Source: Bin55 sp965205545 (GTDB taxonomy: Bacteria; Pseudomonadota; Gammaproteobacteria; Pseudomonadales; Azotimanducaceae). Taken from it: 64,000 nucleotides of DNA. The notes under the pieces were generated by a model. The model did no database searches. It saw only the letters and a list, made by a program, of their open reading frames with translations, and had not been told where the DNA came from. Where the stretch lies: the NCBI GenBank assembly GCA_965205545.1, contig OZ242170.1:868001-932000 (forward strand), given 5' to 3'. This document shows positions 27,230 through 36,228 of this stretch, piece by piece. The first letter of the stretch is position 1. The number at the start of each line of letters is the position of its first letter. Made by a program: the position numbers and the translations under genes.

Positions 27230-29485
27230 CTATGAAACGGTCTTGTCGTGATTTGCTATAGCTTCTAGTACCTTTGGAGGAGACATCGGAAGTTCCGTCA
27301 TGCGAATTCCCAACGACCGGCTTACGGCATTTCCGATTGCTGCCAAGGGAGCAACAATGGGAGTCTCGCCGCAACCACGCACGCCATAAGGATGGTTAGG
27401 GTTCGGTACTTCGACGATCTGCGTGTCAATCATGGGCACATCGGAGCATACGGGGATTCGATAGTCCAGAAAGCCCGGATTGTCCAAGACTCCTTGCTCA
27501 TCATAGATGTACTCTTCGTTGAGCGCCCAGCCAATGCCCTGAACTGCCCCGCCTTGCATCTGCCCTTCGACGTAGTCAGGGTGGATGGCTGTACCGGCGT
27601 CTTGAATCGATGTGAAATTCAGTACCTTGACACTGCCAGTTTCCCGATCTACATGTACATCCGACATATTTACGGAGAATGCCGGTCCGGGTCCTTGCGC
27701 ATTCAGGGAAGCTCGCCCTGATATTGGTCCCCCTGTACGCGCAGCTCCTCGCGCCAAGTTCCGAAGCGTTAACGGCTCAGTTTCGACATTTACACCTGGC
27801 ACCGGAAATGCTGTTCCATCTCGCCACTCCACTTGATCAACGTCTACTCCCCACGTGCGTGCGGCTCTGGCTCGAAGCTCCGCAATCACGGTCTCGCAAG
27901 CTTTCACTACTGCGAGGCCCGTAGCAAACGTCGTTCGACTTCCACCTGTTGTCGCACAGTATCCAGTGCTGTCGGTATCGGCGATATTTACGCGAACCCT
28001 GTCGTAGGCTACTTGTAGGGTTTCGGCAGCCATGAGGGCCATCGAAGCACGGCTACCGCCAATGTCCGGACTCCCTTCCACAACCATGACCATGCCCGAA
28101 TCGGTGATGTGGACTTCAGCACTCGACTGATTGCCACCGTTGAACCAGAATCCAACAGCAATTCCCCTACCCTCGTCGTCCCGAAGCTCTCGCTGGTAGT
28201 TGGGATGCACCTTCGCGGCTTCAAGGCATTCGCGCAGACCTATCGCCTGGAATCTAGGTCCATACGCCGCCTGCGTGCCTTCGGTGGCAGCATTCTTCAA
28301 TCTGAAATCTATCGGGTCAATGCCGACCAATTCGGCAAGCTCGTCGATAACGGACTCGCCGGCATACATCGACTGGGGCGCTCCCGGCGCACGATAGGCT
28401 GCGACTCGAGGTCGATTCACCACGACGTCGTAGCCTTCAATGAGTATGTTCTCGACGTCGTAAGGAGCGAAAATGCACATGCTGCCGGCACCTACCGGAC
28501 TTCCTGGATAGGCCCCTGCCTCGTAGACCAGGTGCGCATACATGGCCGTGATTGTGCCATCACTCTTGCATCCGATCTTTATCGTGTTCACCGAACCTGA
28601 CGCCGGTCCGGTCGCCCTGAACACTTCATCTCTACTCATGACCATCCGAACGGGTCGACGAGTTTTTTGGGATAGCTTCAACGCGAGCGGCTCCAGATAG
28701 ATAGTCGTCTTGCCGCCGAACCCGCCACCAATTTCGCTCGCGGTAACCTTCAGGTCGCCCATGTCCATTCCCATCATGCGGGCAGTCGAGTTGCGAACAT
28801 CAAAGTGTCCCTGCGTGCAGCACCATACGGTTGCCTTGCCGTTTTCCTGAAAATTAGCCGTGCAAGCGTGCGGTTCAATGTAGCCTTGGTGGACCATCGG
28901 AGTGGTGAAGACTCTCTTTATTACATACTCGGCATCCTGGAAACCTTTCTCAATATCACCTTTGGCGATCGTCTGCTTTCTAGATATGTTCGATGGCTTT
29001 GTGGGCTCGGTATCCAGACCTGCAGTGAACATATCGTCGTGCAATATAGGCGCATCATCCCGCATGGCACTCAGTGCGTCCATTACGGATTCCAGCGGCT
29101 CATACTCCACTTTTATCGCATCGACACCCGCTTGGGCAGCAGTCGTTGATAGTGCTGCTACTGCCGCTACAGCGTGACCGTGGTACAACACCTTCTCTCC
29201 GGCTATCAAGTTCTCCGCGAATCTCTTCAAGCCTGGACTTCCCGTTCGCGTATGCTCGAAATCGGCTGAGGTAACTACGGCAAGTACACCAGGAATCTGC
29301 TCTGCTTCAGAGGTGTCGACAGACAGTACTCTTGCATGTGCATGGGGACTGCGGACAACCTTGCCATGCAGCATGCCCGGAAGAATTTCGTCTGCACCGA
29401 ATTTGGCCCTACCCGTGACTTTTTCGATGCCGTCTGGTCTGACCGGACGGGTCCCGATGTATTGATAGTCAACGGCTTCGCTCAT
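27230..29485 (-). CDS. Xanthine dehydrogenase/CO dehydrogenase-family molybdopterin-binding subunit
   Basis: A 751-residue large subunit of the molybdenum hydroxylase family (XdhB/CoxL-like). It opens with RPVRPDGIEKVTGRAKFGAD, has the cofactor-binding segments GGGFGGKT and YRAPGAPQ, a GGSRTTFATG segment, and the active-site glutamate in RGCGETPIVAPLAAIGNAV. The enzyme family hydroxylates aldehydes or N-heterocycles, passing electrons through separate 2Fe-2S and FAD subunits. Neither of these partners is encoded beside it; its neighbours are a PHP phosphatase and an unknown exported protein. The partners may be elsewhere, or this subunit may work with another electron carrier. The ATG at 29485 follows a GGAGA-like sequence. 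Confidence 0.9.
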   Translation of the reverse strand: MSEAVDYQYIGTRPVRPDGIEKVTGRAKFGADEILPGMLHGKVVRSPHAHARVLSVDTSEAEQIPGVLAVVTSADFEHTRTGSPGLKRFAENLIAGEKVLYHGHAVAAVAALSTTAAQAGVDAIKVEYEPLESVMDALSAMRDDAPILHDDMFTAGLDTEPTKPSNISRKQTIAKGDIEKGFQDAEYVIKRVFTTPMVHQGYIEPHACTANFQENGKATVWCCTQGHFDVRNSTARMMGMDMGDLKVTASEIGGGFGGKTTIYLEPLALKLSQKTRRPVRMVMSRDEVFRATGPASGSVNTIKIGCKSDGTITAMYAHLVYEAGAYPGSPVGAGSMCIFAPYDVENILIEGYDVVVNRPRVAAYRAPGAPQSMYAGESVIDELAELVGIDPIDFRLKNAATEGTQAAYGPRFQAIGLRECLEAAKVHPNYQRELRDDEGRGIAVGFWFNGGNQSSAEVHITDSGMVMVVEGSPDIGGSRASMALMAAETLQVAYDRVRVNIADTDSTGYCATTGGSRTTFATGLAVVKACETVIAELRARAARTWGVDVDQVEWRDGTAFPVPGVNVETEPLTLRNLARGAARTGGPISGRASLNAQGPGPAFSVNMSDVHVDRETGSVKVLNFTSIQDAGTAIHPDYVEGQMQGGAVQGIGWALNEEYIYDEQGVLDNPGFLDYRIPVCSDVPMIDTQIVEVPNPNHPYGVRGCGETPIVAPLAAIGNAVSRSLGIRMTELPMSPPKVLEAIANHDKTVS

Positions 29486-29542
29486 TCAAAATCTCCTTGA
29501 TTCACCTGGCATCCTGCGAACCACTTCTCTAGTGGATGGGAC

Positions 29543-30373
29543 TCACGCGTACGAGTTCTCTGCCTTATTGCGATCGCCAATCGCGTTTGGATCCATCGCC
29601 TTAAGTCCAAATTTCATTCTAATGGCTTCGGCGGCACCCGTTCTGCGGATCAAGTCTTCAGGGCGGTGCGCGTCTGCATTTACGATGGCCTTTATGTCGT
29701 AGTCTGCGGCGAGCTCCCAAAAAGGCTCCCATGGATACAACGGGAATGGATTACTCGCCTTCTTTCTGGCGATTTTTTCCAGCCCAAGAGCATTGATTTC
29801 CAGGCCTACCCCGCAGTCCTGCGCGGCGGCGAATATATCTCTACTGCATGACACAGTGCTCGCGTCCCATGTGCTATAGCACACTCCAAATAAGTCGGGA
29901 TGTGCAATGAAATCGAAAAGATTGCTCTCTATCATGCTCTGCACATAGCGACCGTAGTCGCGTAGTGCCTTTGCATCAACAGCACCGCTATACGTGCCTC
30001 GCCAATTCCCGTAGTCATCAGTGAAGAAGTGGGGTCCGCCCACCAAATAGTCGAATTTGTACTCACCAAACAACTCATCCTCATAGAACGATTGAAACTC
30101 AGGTATGTATTCACATTCCATCCCCAGCAATATGCGGAGGCTTGGATAGCCGTGTTTCGCCCGATTGACCGCTTCAACATAGTCGGCAAGTTCGTCGTAG
30201 TGCATGCGGGCGGAAATCCAGCGGTTGTCCGGCAACGCACTGTGGTCCGAGAATCCCAACGTTTCCATGCCTAGCTGCAACGCGGCTTCGCAGTAGTCTT
30301 CGGTTTCGCCACGGGCATGCTTGCAGCGAAACGTGTGCGTGTGAAAATTGTGCTTGAATTCAGAATCGAGCAT
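29543..30373 (-). CDS. PHP-domain phosphoesterase, histidinol-phosphatase (HisK)-like
   Basis: A 276-residue cytoplasmic metal-dependent phosphoesterase. PHP metal motifs are visible as HNFHTHTFRCKHARG (HxH near the N-terminus), GFSDHSA, FIAHPDLF and NADAHRPEDL. The layout and length match HisK-type histidinol-phosphatases of the penultimate step of histidine synthesis. Other PHP proteins act on different phosphate esters, and no other his gene is nearby, so the substrate is not certain. The ATG is at 30373. It lies 57 bases upstream of the molybdopterin gene on the same strand. Confidence 0.83.
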   Translation of the reverse strand: MLDSEFKHNFHTHTFRCKHARGETEDYCEAALQLGMETLGFSDHSALPDNRWISARMHYDELADYVEAVNRAKHGYPSLRILLGMECEYIPEFQSFYEDELFGEYKFDYLVGGPHFFTDDYGNWRGTYSGAVDAKALRDYGRYVQSMIESNLFDFIAHPDLFGVCYSTWDASTVSCSRDIFAAAQDCGVGLEINALGLEKIARKKASNPFPLYPWEPFWELAADYDIKAIVNADAHRPEDLIRRTGAAEAIRMKFGLKAMDPNAIGDRNKAENSYA

Positions 30374-30752
30374 GGCTATTGAGTACGAGGTGCGAATACT
30401 TCAATTCTATTTGTTAGTTCCTAACAAGTGCCGGTCGTAAGCTATCGGCGGGACTAATCGAGCCAAGGCGCCCCTTTGACGGTCTCTAGCTCGTGCCCGA
30501 TTATAGGGAATCGTCCACACACGTAGACCGGTAGAGCGGGCGAAGCCTCGATGAGCAACAGAGCTAATGGCGTAGTTGTCACACCCACTCTAGCAGTCCT
30601 TCTAGGGACGCCGCTATCAAGTCGTCGACCTGCTTTCGAGTTTAGCCATCTCCCGCACAATCCGACTCGGTTGCTAGTCAATGCCTCAAAACGGAACTTC
30701 CGAGACTGCCGTCATTAGAATCGCAGTAATCGGGCGACAGCAGATAAGGTCA
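30374..30752. other. Divergent intergenic region
   Basis: This stretch lies between divergent genes and should hold their promoters. A 75-codon minus-strand frame (30454-30681) runs through it, but shows no family feature and no ribosome-binding site, so I do not call it. No repeats or hairpins stand out. Confidence 0.5.
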
Positions 30753-31394
30753 ATGGCAATTCGTATCTCAGGTCTCATTAATCGGCTTGCAAACTTTCGT
30801 TGGGCAGACGTCTTTCGCTACTTGGTGGAATTCCTCATTGTTTTCGTTGGCATTTACCTAGCGTTCCTGCTTACAGATTATCAAGAGGAGTTTCGTGAGC
30901 GCGAATTACAGGTGAAATACTACGAGAGCCTGATTTTGGAGTTCAAAGCCCTGGCTGCTCACCTTGACGGAGAAGAGCCCAAGATTCTAAGGCACCTAGC
31001 AATTGTTGATGAAATCGAGCAAGGGAATCGTCCGATCATTCCTGTAAGCAATCTGGTGTTTGCATTTCAAGATGGAGTAGTAGACGCTGCATTCAGTGGT
31101 CGAAATTTCGAAGCTCTCGATAATGGGATACTCGGCGCAATAATTACCGGTCGTCCAGCACTTGAAGCGCTAGATCGAAACATAAGAATGTTGAACGGAT
31201 TGACTGCAGAACTTCTTCCGATTCAAATGTCAGAGGAAGACTGCTGCTACGACGAAGAAGGCAATCTCTTGCCCTTGCTCGAGTGGTATCCGCACCTGAC
31301 AAGAGAGATTTATGCCATCAACCGACAGCTGCGTGTCGTTGTTGTCGAACGCGCAATCCCGGACCTCGAGCAATCCATGCAAGCTCTCCAATAA
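30753..31394 (+). CDS. Single-pass membrane protein, DUF6090-like
   Basis: The preferred start is the ATG at 30753, preceded closely by AAGG, giving 213 residues; the frame is open 24 codons further upstream without support. After a short basic N-terminus (RLANFRWADVFRYLVEF) comes one membrane helix (LIVFVGIYLAFLLTDY), then a long, probably helical, extracytoplasmic or cytoplasmic domain starting EEFRERELQVKYYESLILEF. This plan, one N-terminal helix followed by a charged helical region, resembles the DUF6090 family of unknown function. The assignment is by pattern only. It is divergent from the PHP gene and convergent with a thioredoxin-like lipoprotein. Confidence 0.62.
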   Translation: MAIRISGLINRLANFRWADVFRYLVEFLIVFVGIYLAFLLTDYQEEFRERELQVKYYESLILEFKALAAHLDGEEPKILRHLAIVDEIEQGNRPIIPVSNLVFAFQDGVVDAAFSGRNFEALDNGILGAIITGRPALEALDRNIRMLNGLTAELLPIQMSEEDCCYDEEGNLLPLLEWYPHLTREIYAINRQLRVVVVERAIPDLEQSMQALQ

Positions 31395-31761
31395 TCAATA
31401 CACGGAGATTTCCCGGATTCAGATAGTGAGATTCACTAAGCCATTCAGCCGGTTTTGGCCGATTTCAATAGCAATTGAGGAGTACTCTCATACCGGGTAA
31501 TTGACGTACAAATGCTTAGCGAACAATCGGTATGTGCTTGAGCGGTTGCGTGAAGGTTGTTTCCAGCAGAACAAACAGAAAACAACAATCCAATGCAAGT
31601 AGTTTGGCAATCTGCCTCGACCTCCGGCGCAATCATAGCGCCGTTAACGGGCTTGGAAGACCTACGGGCGACGCTGGGATTTGATCCCTAACAATTGCCC
31701 AGCAAATGGTCAATCGCGACACCAAACAAGTGCCGCGATTGACTAGACGAATCGAATCTGA
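31395..31761. other. Convergent intergenic region
   Basis: The stretch separates two convergent genes. It contains the hairpin at 31709-31743 next to the minus-strand gene end. No gene was supported; a 63-codon minus frame at 31445-31636 has no recognisable feature. Confidence 0.55.
31709..31743 (-). terminator. Hairpin after the thioredoxin-like lipoprotein gene
   Basis: The arms gtcaatcgcg and cgcgattgac are perfect, with an inner cac/gtg pairing, starting 18 bases after the stop of the minus-strand gene 31762-33672. No clear T-run follows on the minus strand, so termination is likely and not certain. Confidence 0.5.
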
Positions 31762-33672
31762 CTAGGCTTCGTCTACTTCTATTTCACTAGCTTCAGGGGC
31801 GCTCTCTTCCTCTTCTACTTCTTCCTGCAGTTCTGGCCTGTCACCATATTCCGCAACTAGCAGTTCTTGAAGCTTCTCGCCTTCCATGTCCTTGTTTAGG
31901 ATGCAGCCTTTGGTATCCAACAAGTAACCCTTCGGAATCCAGCCAACACCATATGCGACCGGAGTTGGTCCCTGGAATTCCTCTCCCTCGACTTCGCCGA
32001 GATCGATCCAAGGAAGCTCTAGGCTCCTCGATTTCTCTTCCCACTCATCGAATGTCGCATCGATTGAAACGGAAATGATCTCAAATCCATCATTGTTAAA
32101 AGCTGCGTGGAGTTTCTTCAGCTTCGGGAAACTCGCAATGCAGGGGCCACACCAAGACGCCCAGAAATCTACCAGCACGTAGTCGTTCGATGCTAGCGTT
32201 TCATATAAGGAAACTTCCTCTCCGTCCAAAGACGCCAGAGTAAACGCAGGAGCTATCTGTCCGGGAACGAGGCTCTTGTCATTAGTTTCAGCTTCCATCT
32301 GCGCAACGATTCGGTCGCGAGCTGGTGCAACGCGACTTGTAATAAGCTCTGCATTGAGTGAGGACGTAGCCAATTTCTCCAAGGCTGCCAATCTCTCTTC
32401 TTGAGATGAAAATGCTCCTGCTTCCACTGCTAGCAGAGCTGACAGCGGAGCGTCGAGATTATTGGCGATTTTCTGCAATTCGGCAGTTCGATAGGCGGTG
32501 ACTTCGTTTGCAAGCTTTACGTACTCTGGTGCATCGGCATCTGACGGCGGCTCATAGCTCCAAAGATCCAATGGCTCAAACGTGCTTGTATCAACGTGTT
32601 CACATCCCTCTGCGTTTGCAGTTGTGATTTTGCTCGCTGCTTGCGTCTCTTCTGGTTCGTCAGCAACCGCAACGCTCTCCGACTCTGACGGTTCTTCAGA
32701 CTCGTTCGCATCCACAGCGACCTCGTCTGCAGGCACTGCAGACTCATCCTGCGAAGCTTCTGCGGCAGCCCGCTGTGCTTCCATCTCTTGCTGATATGCG
32801 TCGAACGCTTCTTCGTAAGCACTTACCTTTGCAAGGTAGTCCGCGTTTTTGGTCCAGCTCTCGATAATTTCGTAGTGGTGGGATCCCTCAGGAGCCGACA
32901 CAACCAAATCCGATCCATCCACCGAGACATCGGCTTCAATTCCCGCTTCGGCAATTACTTCAACATTCTTGTAGAGATCGAATCCCCGTCGCAGATATAG
33001 GGATACGACCATGGGATTGCTCGCAGTTCCTTCTATCACGAACTTGCCATCCTTTGGGTTTACGGGTCCTAACGTGAACCGTGTGGAATCTTGAATTTCA
33101 TCGTCCCAAGTAGTTCCGAAGACTTGTACTTCTGCAAAGGTCAAATCTTCATCCAGTTCACTGACATCGCCCGTTATCACGAACGTATCAGATGCGTCTG
33201 TGTATATTCGATACTCGCCCGACAAAAGGAGTTGGTCCGGTGTTGCCGGCGTAAGTTGATCAACCAGCTTGAAAGCTACGTTCTGGCCCGGAGCAATGAC
33301 AGCGTCCAGCTCAAGTGGAGAATCAGTCCCAACATCTATAGAAATGCTGACTTTCGTAGGACTCTCAATTGTTCCTTCAAATTCGATTTTGTCGTTCTCG
33401 AATGATCCGGAAGCCAAGACTTCGTCGACCATCTCACCTGCATCGTTCTTCACTTTTTGGATTAGCGATACGGTAGTCTCCGAAATGTCGATCGGCTCGT
33501 CGACCTCGAGCTGACCAGCATCGATGGCGGCTTGAACGTAGTCAGCAACCTCCTCCGCTTCGGCGACATGGAATTCACCTGTCACCGTGTAAGGAAGCTG
33601 AGGATTCCCACTGCAGGCAACGACAAGCGCTGCCACTGCTAGGATACCTACTGATGCGAAAATGTTTTTCAT
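31762..33672 (-). CDS. Thioredoxin-like (TlpA/DUF4369-type) lipoprotein
   Basis: The start is placed at the ATG at 33672, giving 636 residues that begin MKNIFASVGILAVAALVVAC, a clear lipoprotein signal (Cys at 20). The N-terminal half contains two to three beta-rich repeats like DUF4369 (YTVTGEFHVAE, LSGEYRIYTD). A long Glu/Ala/Ser-rich acidic linker follows, then a helical part, and then a thioredoxin domain with the redox motif WCGPC in VDFWASWCGPCIASF and the cis-proline segment GPTPVAYGVGWIPKGYLLD. The tail is again acidic. It should be a periplasm-facing thiol-disulfide reductase of the TlpA/ResA kind, reducing proteins such as apocytochromes. The substrate is unknown. A hairpin follows the gene. 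Confidence 0.85.
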   Translation of the reverse strand: MKNIFASVGILAVAALVVACSGNPQLPYTVTGEFHVAEAEEVADYVQAAIDAGQLEVDEPIDISETTVSLIQKVKNDAGEMVDEVLASGSFENDKIEFEGTIESPTKVSISIDVGTDSPLELDAVIAPGQNVAFKLVDQLTPATPDQLLLSGEYRIYTDASDTFVITGDVSELDEDLTFAEVQVFGTTWDDEIQDSTRFTLGPVNPKDGKFVIEGTASNPMVVSLYLRRGFDLYKNVEVIAEAGIEADVSVDGSDLVVSAPEGSHHYEIIESWTKNADYLAKVSAYEEAFDAYQQEMEAQRAAAEASQDESAVPADEVAVDANESEEPSESESVAVADEPEETQAASKITTANAEGCEHVDTSTFEPLDLWSYEPPSDADAPEYVKLANEVTAYRTAELQKIANNLDAPLSALLAVEAGAFSSQEERLAALEKLATSSLNAELITSRVAPARDRIVAQMEAETNDKSLVPGQIAPAFTLASLDGEEVSLYETLASNDYVLVDFWASWCGPCIASFPKLKKLHAAFNNDGFEIISVSIDATFDEWEEKSRSLELPWIDLGEVEGEEFQGPTPVAYGVGWIPKGYLLDTKGCILNKDMEGEKLQELLVAEYGDRPELQEEVEEEESAPEASEIEVDEA

Positions 33673-34166
33673 GCGAAAAATTACTCCCGATTGATTAATG
33701 TGATGCTCCAAAAAAGACTCAGGAATCCAAGCGCGCGTTCCAAAATTCCCTTGAAATTCACTAGCTAGCACAGCTTAGTTCGAATGCTTGACTAACTGTT
33801 GAGTCTGCAGATCAGAGCCTCCTGCTGCCTAATTGTATAACTTTAGGCACCTCGTACCCCAATTGTTGCGAAATTGACGGAGTATTGCCCTGATCCGGTC
33901 AATTTGGCATTGGCTTCTTAGAAGTATCTAGCCACTTGCTCGACGTCGCCAATATAAGCACCGATTTGAACCATTGCGGCACACTTCCAGCTAGTTCGTA
34001 TAGTTAGATTTACGTAGTTCCTGCGCCCAAACAATAACCTCCTTAGCACTCAAACCAATCGAAGCACGATGCAAATCCATGATCTCAATATCAGCAGGAT
34101 TTCGAGTGCGCCATCGACAAGCGTTGTGTTAATATCCTAAATTTAAACTGTCACTTTAAATTTAGG
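33673..34166. other. Divergent intergenic region with palindrome
   Basis: This 494-base stretch lies between divergent genes. Its right edge is the 14-bp perfect palindrome at 34134-34168. A weaker inverted repeat (tgcctaa and ttaggca) lies near 33827-33848. No protein or RNA gene could be supported. Confidence 0.55.
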
Positions 34167-34168
34167 AT
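34134..34168. repeat. Perfect 14-bp palindrome overlapping the start of AAA_14 gene 2
   Basis: The arms atcctaaatttaaa and tttaaatttaggat flank a 7-base spacer (ctgtcac). The last two bases of the right arm are the A and T of the ATG at 34167-34169. In RNA the hairpin would hold the start codon in a stem; in DNA it is a symmetric protein-binding site over the start. Compare the palindrome at 22453-22485 before the other copy of this gene family. Confidence 0.88.
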
Positions 34169-35348
34169 GTTAATTCGGCGGATTGCCCATGAACAAGTCG
34201 TGCACGCACTTAATCGTCACGCAAGCGTCGCACTGATTGGTCCTCGTCAGGTTGGCAAAACTACTCTAGCGCTTCAAATTGCACAGGAATTCAACGCAAC
34301 ATACCTGGACTTGGAGCGTCCCAATGATCGGTTGATACTTGATGACCCAGAGTACTTCTTGGCTAACCAATCCCAGAACCTCGTTGTACTCGATGAGGTA
34401 CATCGTGCTCCAAACATTTTTTCCACAATTCGCGGAGCCATTGACCGATCGAGAAGGCGGGGACGAAAAACCTCTATGTTTCTCTTCCTCGGATCAGCAT
34501 CAATGGACTTGCTTCGTCAAAGCAGCGAGAGCTTGGCCGGACGCATAGCCTATGCAAATCTCGATCCCATCAACGTTATGGAAGCTAGCTCTGCTGGTAT
34601 CGAACTTAATCAACTGTGGGTGCGTGGTGGGTTTCCCGAGAGTTTGATTGCGAGAGAAATGGCAGATAGTTTTGAATGGCGTTCAGAGTTTATCCGCACC
34701 TATATTGAGAGGGACATCCCTTTTCTAGTAGCGCAAACAAACGTCGCTCTAATTGACAGGCTTTGGACCATGCTCGCATACTCGCAAGGGTCGCTATTGA
34801 ATCAATCCTCGTTGTCCAGATCTCTGGGCGTATCCGCGCCAACCGTCAAAAACTACATTAGCACTCTTGAAAAAATGCTTCTAATTCGGATGCTCCGTCC
34901 GTTTCAGGCTAATGTCAGGAAACAGTACGCAAAAAGTCCAAAAGTCTATGTTCGCGACAGCGGATTGACTCACGCCCTGTTGGGACTAAAGACCGATATT
35001 CAAGTCCTCGGCAACCCCGTAGTTGGACACAGTTGGGAGGGATTCGTCATTGAAAACGTGCTAAGCGTAGCACCTCCACGAACGCAGGCCAGCTTCTATC
35101 GAACTGCGAGAGGCGCCGAGATAGACTTGATTCTCCAATTCCCAGGGGATCCGACTTCCGCGTGGGCGTTAGAGATCAAACGAAGTCTCTCTGCCAAAGT
35201 TAGGAGAGGATTCTATTCTGCGCGTCACGACATTGCTCCACACCGAAGCTTTGTAGTCCATTCAGGTACTGACCGATTCATGCTCAATCCGGAGATCGAA
35301 GGAATCGGACTAATTGACTTGTGCAAACTAGTCGCTGAGCAACACTAG
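34167..35348 (+). CDS. AAA_14/DUF4143 ATPase (intact copy)
   Basis: A 393-residue P-loop ATPase. Walker A is IGPRQVGKTTLA at about residues 24-35, Walker B is LVVLDEVHRAP at about 74-84, and a sensor serine is in FLGSAS. A winged-helix stretch follows (LGVSAPTVKNYISTLEKMLLI). The C-terminal DUF4143 region contains a PD-(D/E)xK-like pattern: EIDLIL, then ALEIKRS. Such proteins are widespread, often present in several divergent copies and often transferred between genomes, but their function is not established. The start codon overlaps a perfect palindrome. It is the intact relative of the broken gene at 22509. Confidence 0.85.
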   Translation: MLIRRIAHEQVVHALNRHASVALIGPRQVGKTTLALQIAQEFNATYLDLERPNDRLILDDPEYFLANQSQNLVVLDEVHRAPNIFSTIRGAIDRSRRRGRKTSMFLFLGSASMDLLRQSSESLAGRIAYANLDPINVMEASSAGIELNQLWVRGGFPESLIAREMADSFEWRSEFIRTYIERDIPFLVAQTNVALIDRLWTMLAYSQGSLLNQSSLSRSLGVSAPTVKNYISTLEKMLLIRMLRPFQANVRKQYAKSPKVYVRDSGLTHALLGLKTDIQVLGNPVVGHSWEGFVIENVLSVAPPRTQASFYRTARGAEIDLILQFPGDPTSAWALEIKRSLSAKVRRGFYSARHDIAPHRSFVVHSGTDRFMLNPEIEGIGLIDLCKLVAEQH

Positions 35349-35680
35349 CAACGAATATGCATGGCGGCTAAGACTGCGTTACACCTGCACAAACTAGCTA
35401 CTGTCCAACGATCGAACAGCCCCCAACTCGCAGAGTATTGCTGTTTTCGTTCGCCTAGACCGTTCTGCAGAATTCGCACAGAATAGGAGGTCTTTTCACC
35501 AATCAGATAGTCGATCAAGGCAATCTGGTGGCTGGCTGCATAGAGATTCTGGACAGCCTGCGGTAGCGAATGCCAAGCAAGTCAGCTATGTAGAAAATTG
35601 CAGACGGTTTTACTTGTCAACGCAAAGAACTGAATGGTTCCTGCCGCAGATTCGCCCAGTGGTTTCACCTACCGAAGAAC
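35349..35680. other. Convergent intergenic region
   Basis: This lies between two convergent genes. I see no gene, strong hairpin or repeat in it. Confidence 0.5.
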
Positions 35681-35989
35681 CTAATCCTCACTCTCTTCAA
35701 GATCTGTCATTTCTTCAGACTCGTTGCCGCCGTCGGTTTCTGCCGGTTCGACATCAGTCATTTCCGTCTCTTCGCCGTCAGCTGAGTCGTCTGTGTCGGC
35801 AGCTTCTTCAAGTTCCGTCATTTCAGTCGAGCCTTCATCTGTAGTTCCGGTTCCCGTCATTTCAGTCATATCCACGGTCTCGGACTCGGCCTCATCGGAA
35901 GTTGCGGCATCGTCGGTAGATCCGCCACCCGAGCATCCCGTCAAGAAAGCAAACAACGCCACTAGCAAGCCAATTGTTCGTAGTTTCAT
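35681..35989 (-). CDS. Small, extremely acidic lipoprotein with repeats
   Basis: The start is placed at the ATG at 35989, giving 102 residues that begin MKLRTIGLLVALFAFLTGC, a lipoprotein signal with Cys at 19. Almost all of the mature protein is Asp, Glu, Thr, Ser and Gly. The phrase EMT followed by D, E or G recurs (DMTEMTG, STEMTELEE, ETEMTDVEP, SEEMTDLEE), giving an irregular repeat of 20-30 residues. There are virtually no basic or hydrophobic residues after the signal, so it is probably disordered and may bind divalent cations or act as a spacer. The family is unrecognised. Confidence 0.72.
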   Translation of the reverse strand: MKLRTIGLLVALFAFLTGCSGGGSTDDAATSDEAESETVDMTEMTGTGTTDEGSTEMTELEEAADTDDSADGEETEMTDVEPAETDGGNESEEMTDLEESED

Positions 35990-36228
35990 GTGCACGTCCC
36001 TTAAACACACTCACAATCCATACTATACGAGCCGCATTGGGTGCAAGAACACTCGTGTGCCGCGCGCAAGTCTCTAGCATGTTAACACTATTTTGGACTT
36101 AATGATCACCTAGATTCCGTCATGAAGCGGATAGTGCATTTTGCCTGAGTAGATCTTGTGCGCACCCGTTTCTTAAGCAGAATGCCTGCGAATTCGTTGG
36201 GTGCAATCGCACCGAGTTAGATCGACTC

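Noticed and set aside
30454..30681. 75-codon minus-strand frame in an intergenic region
   Set aside because: No motif, no ribosome-binding site and unusual composition; it could not be told from chance.
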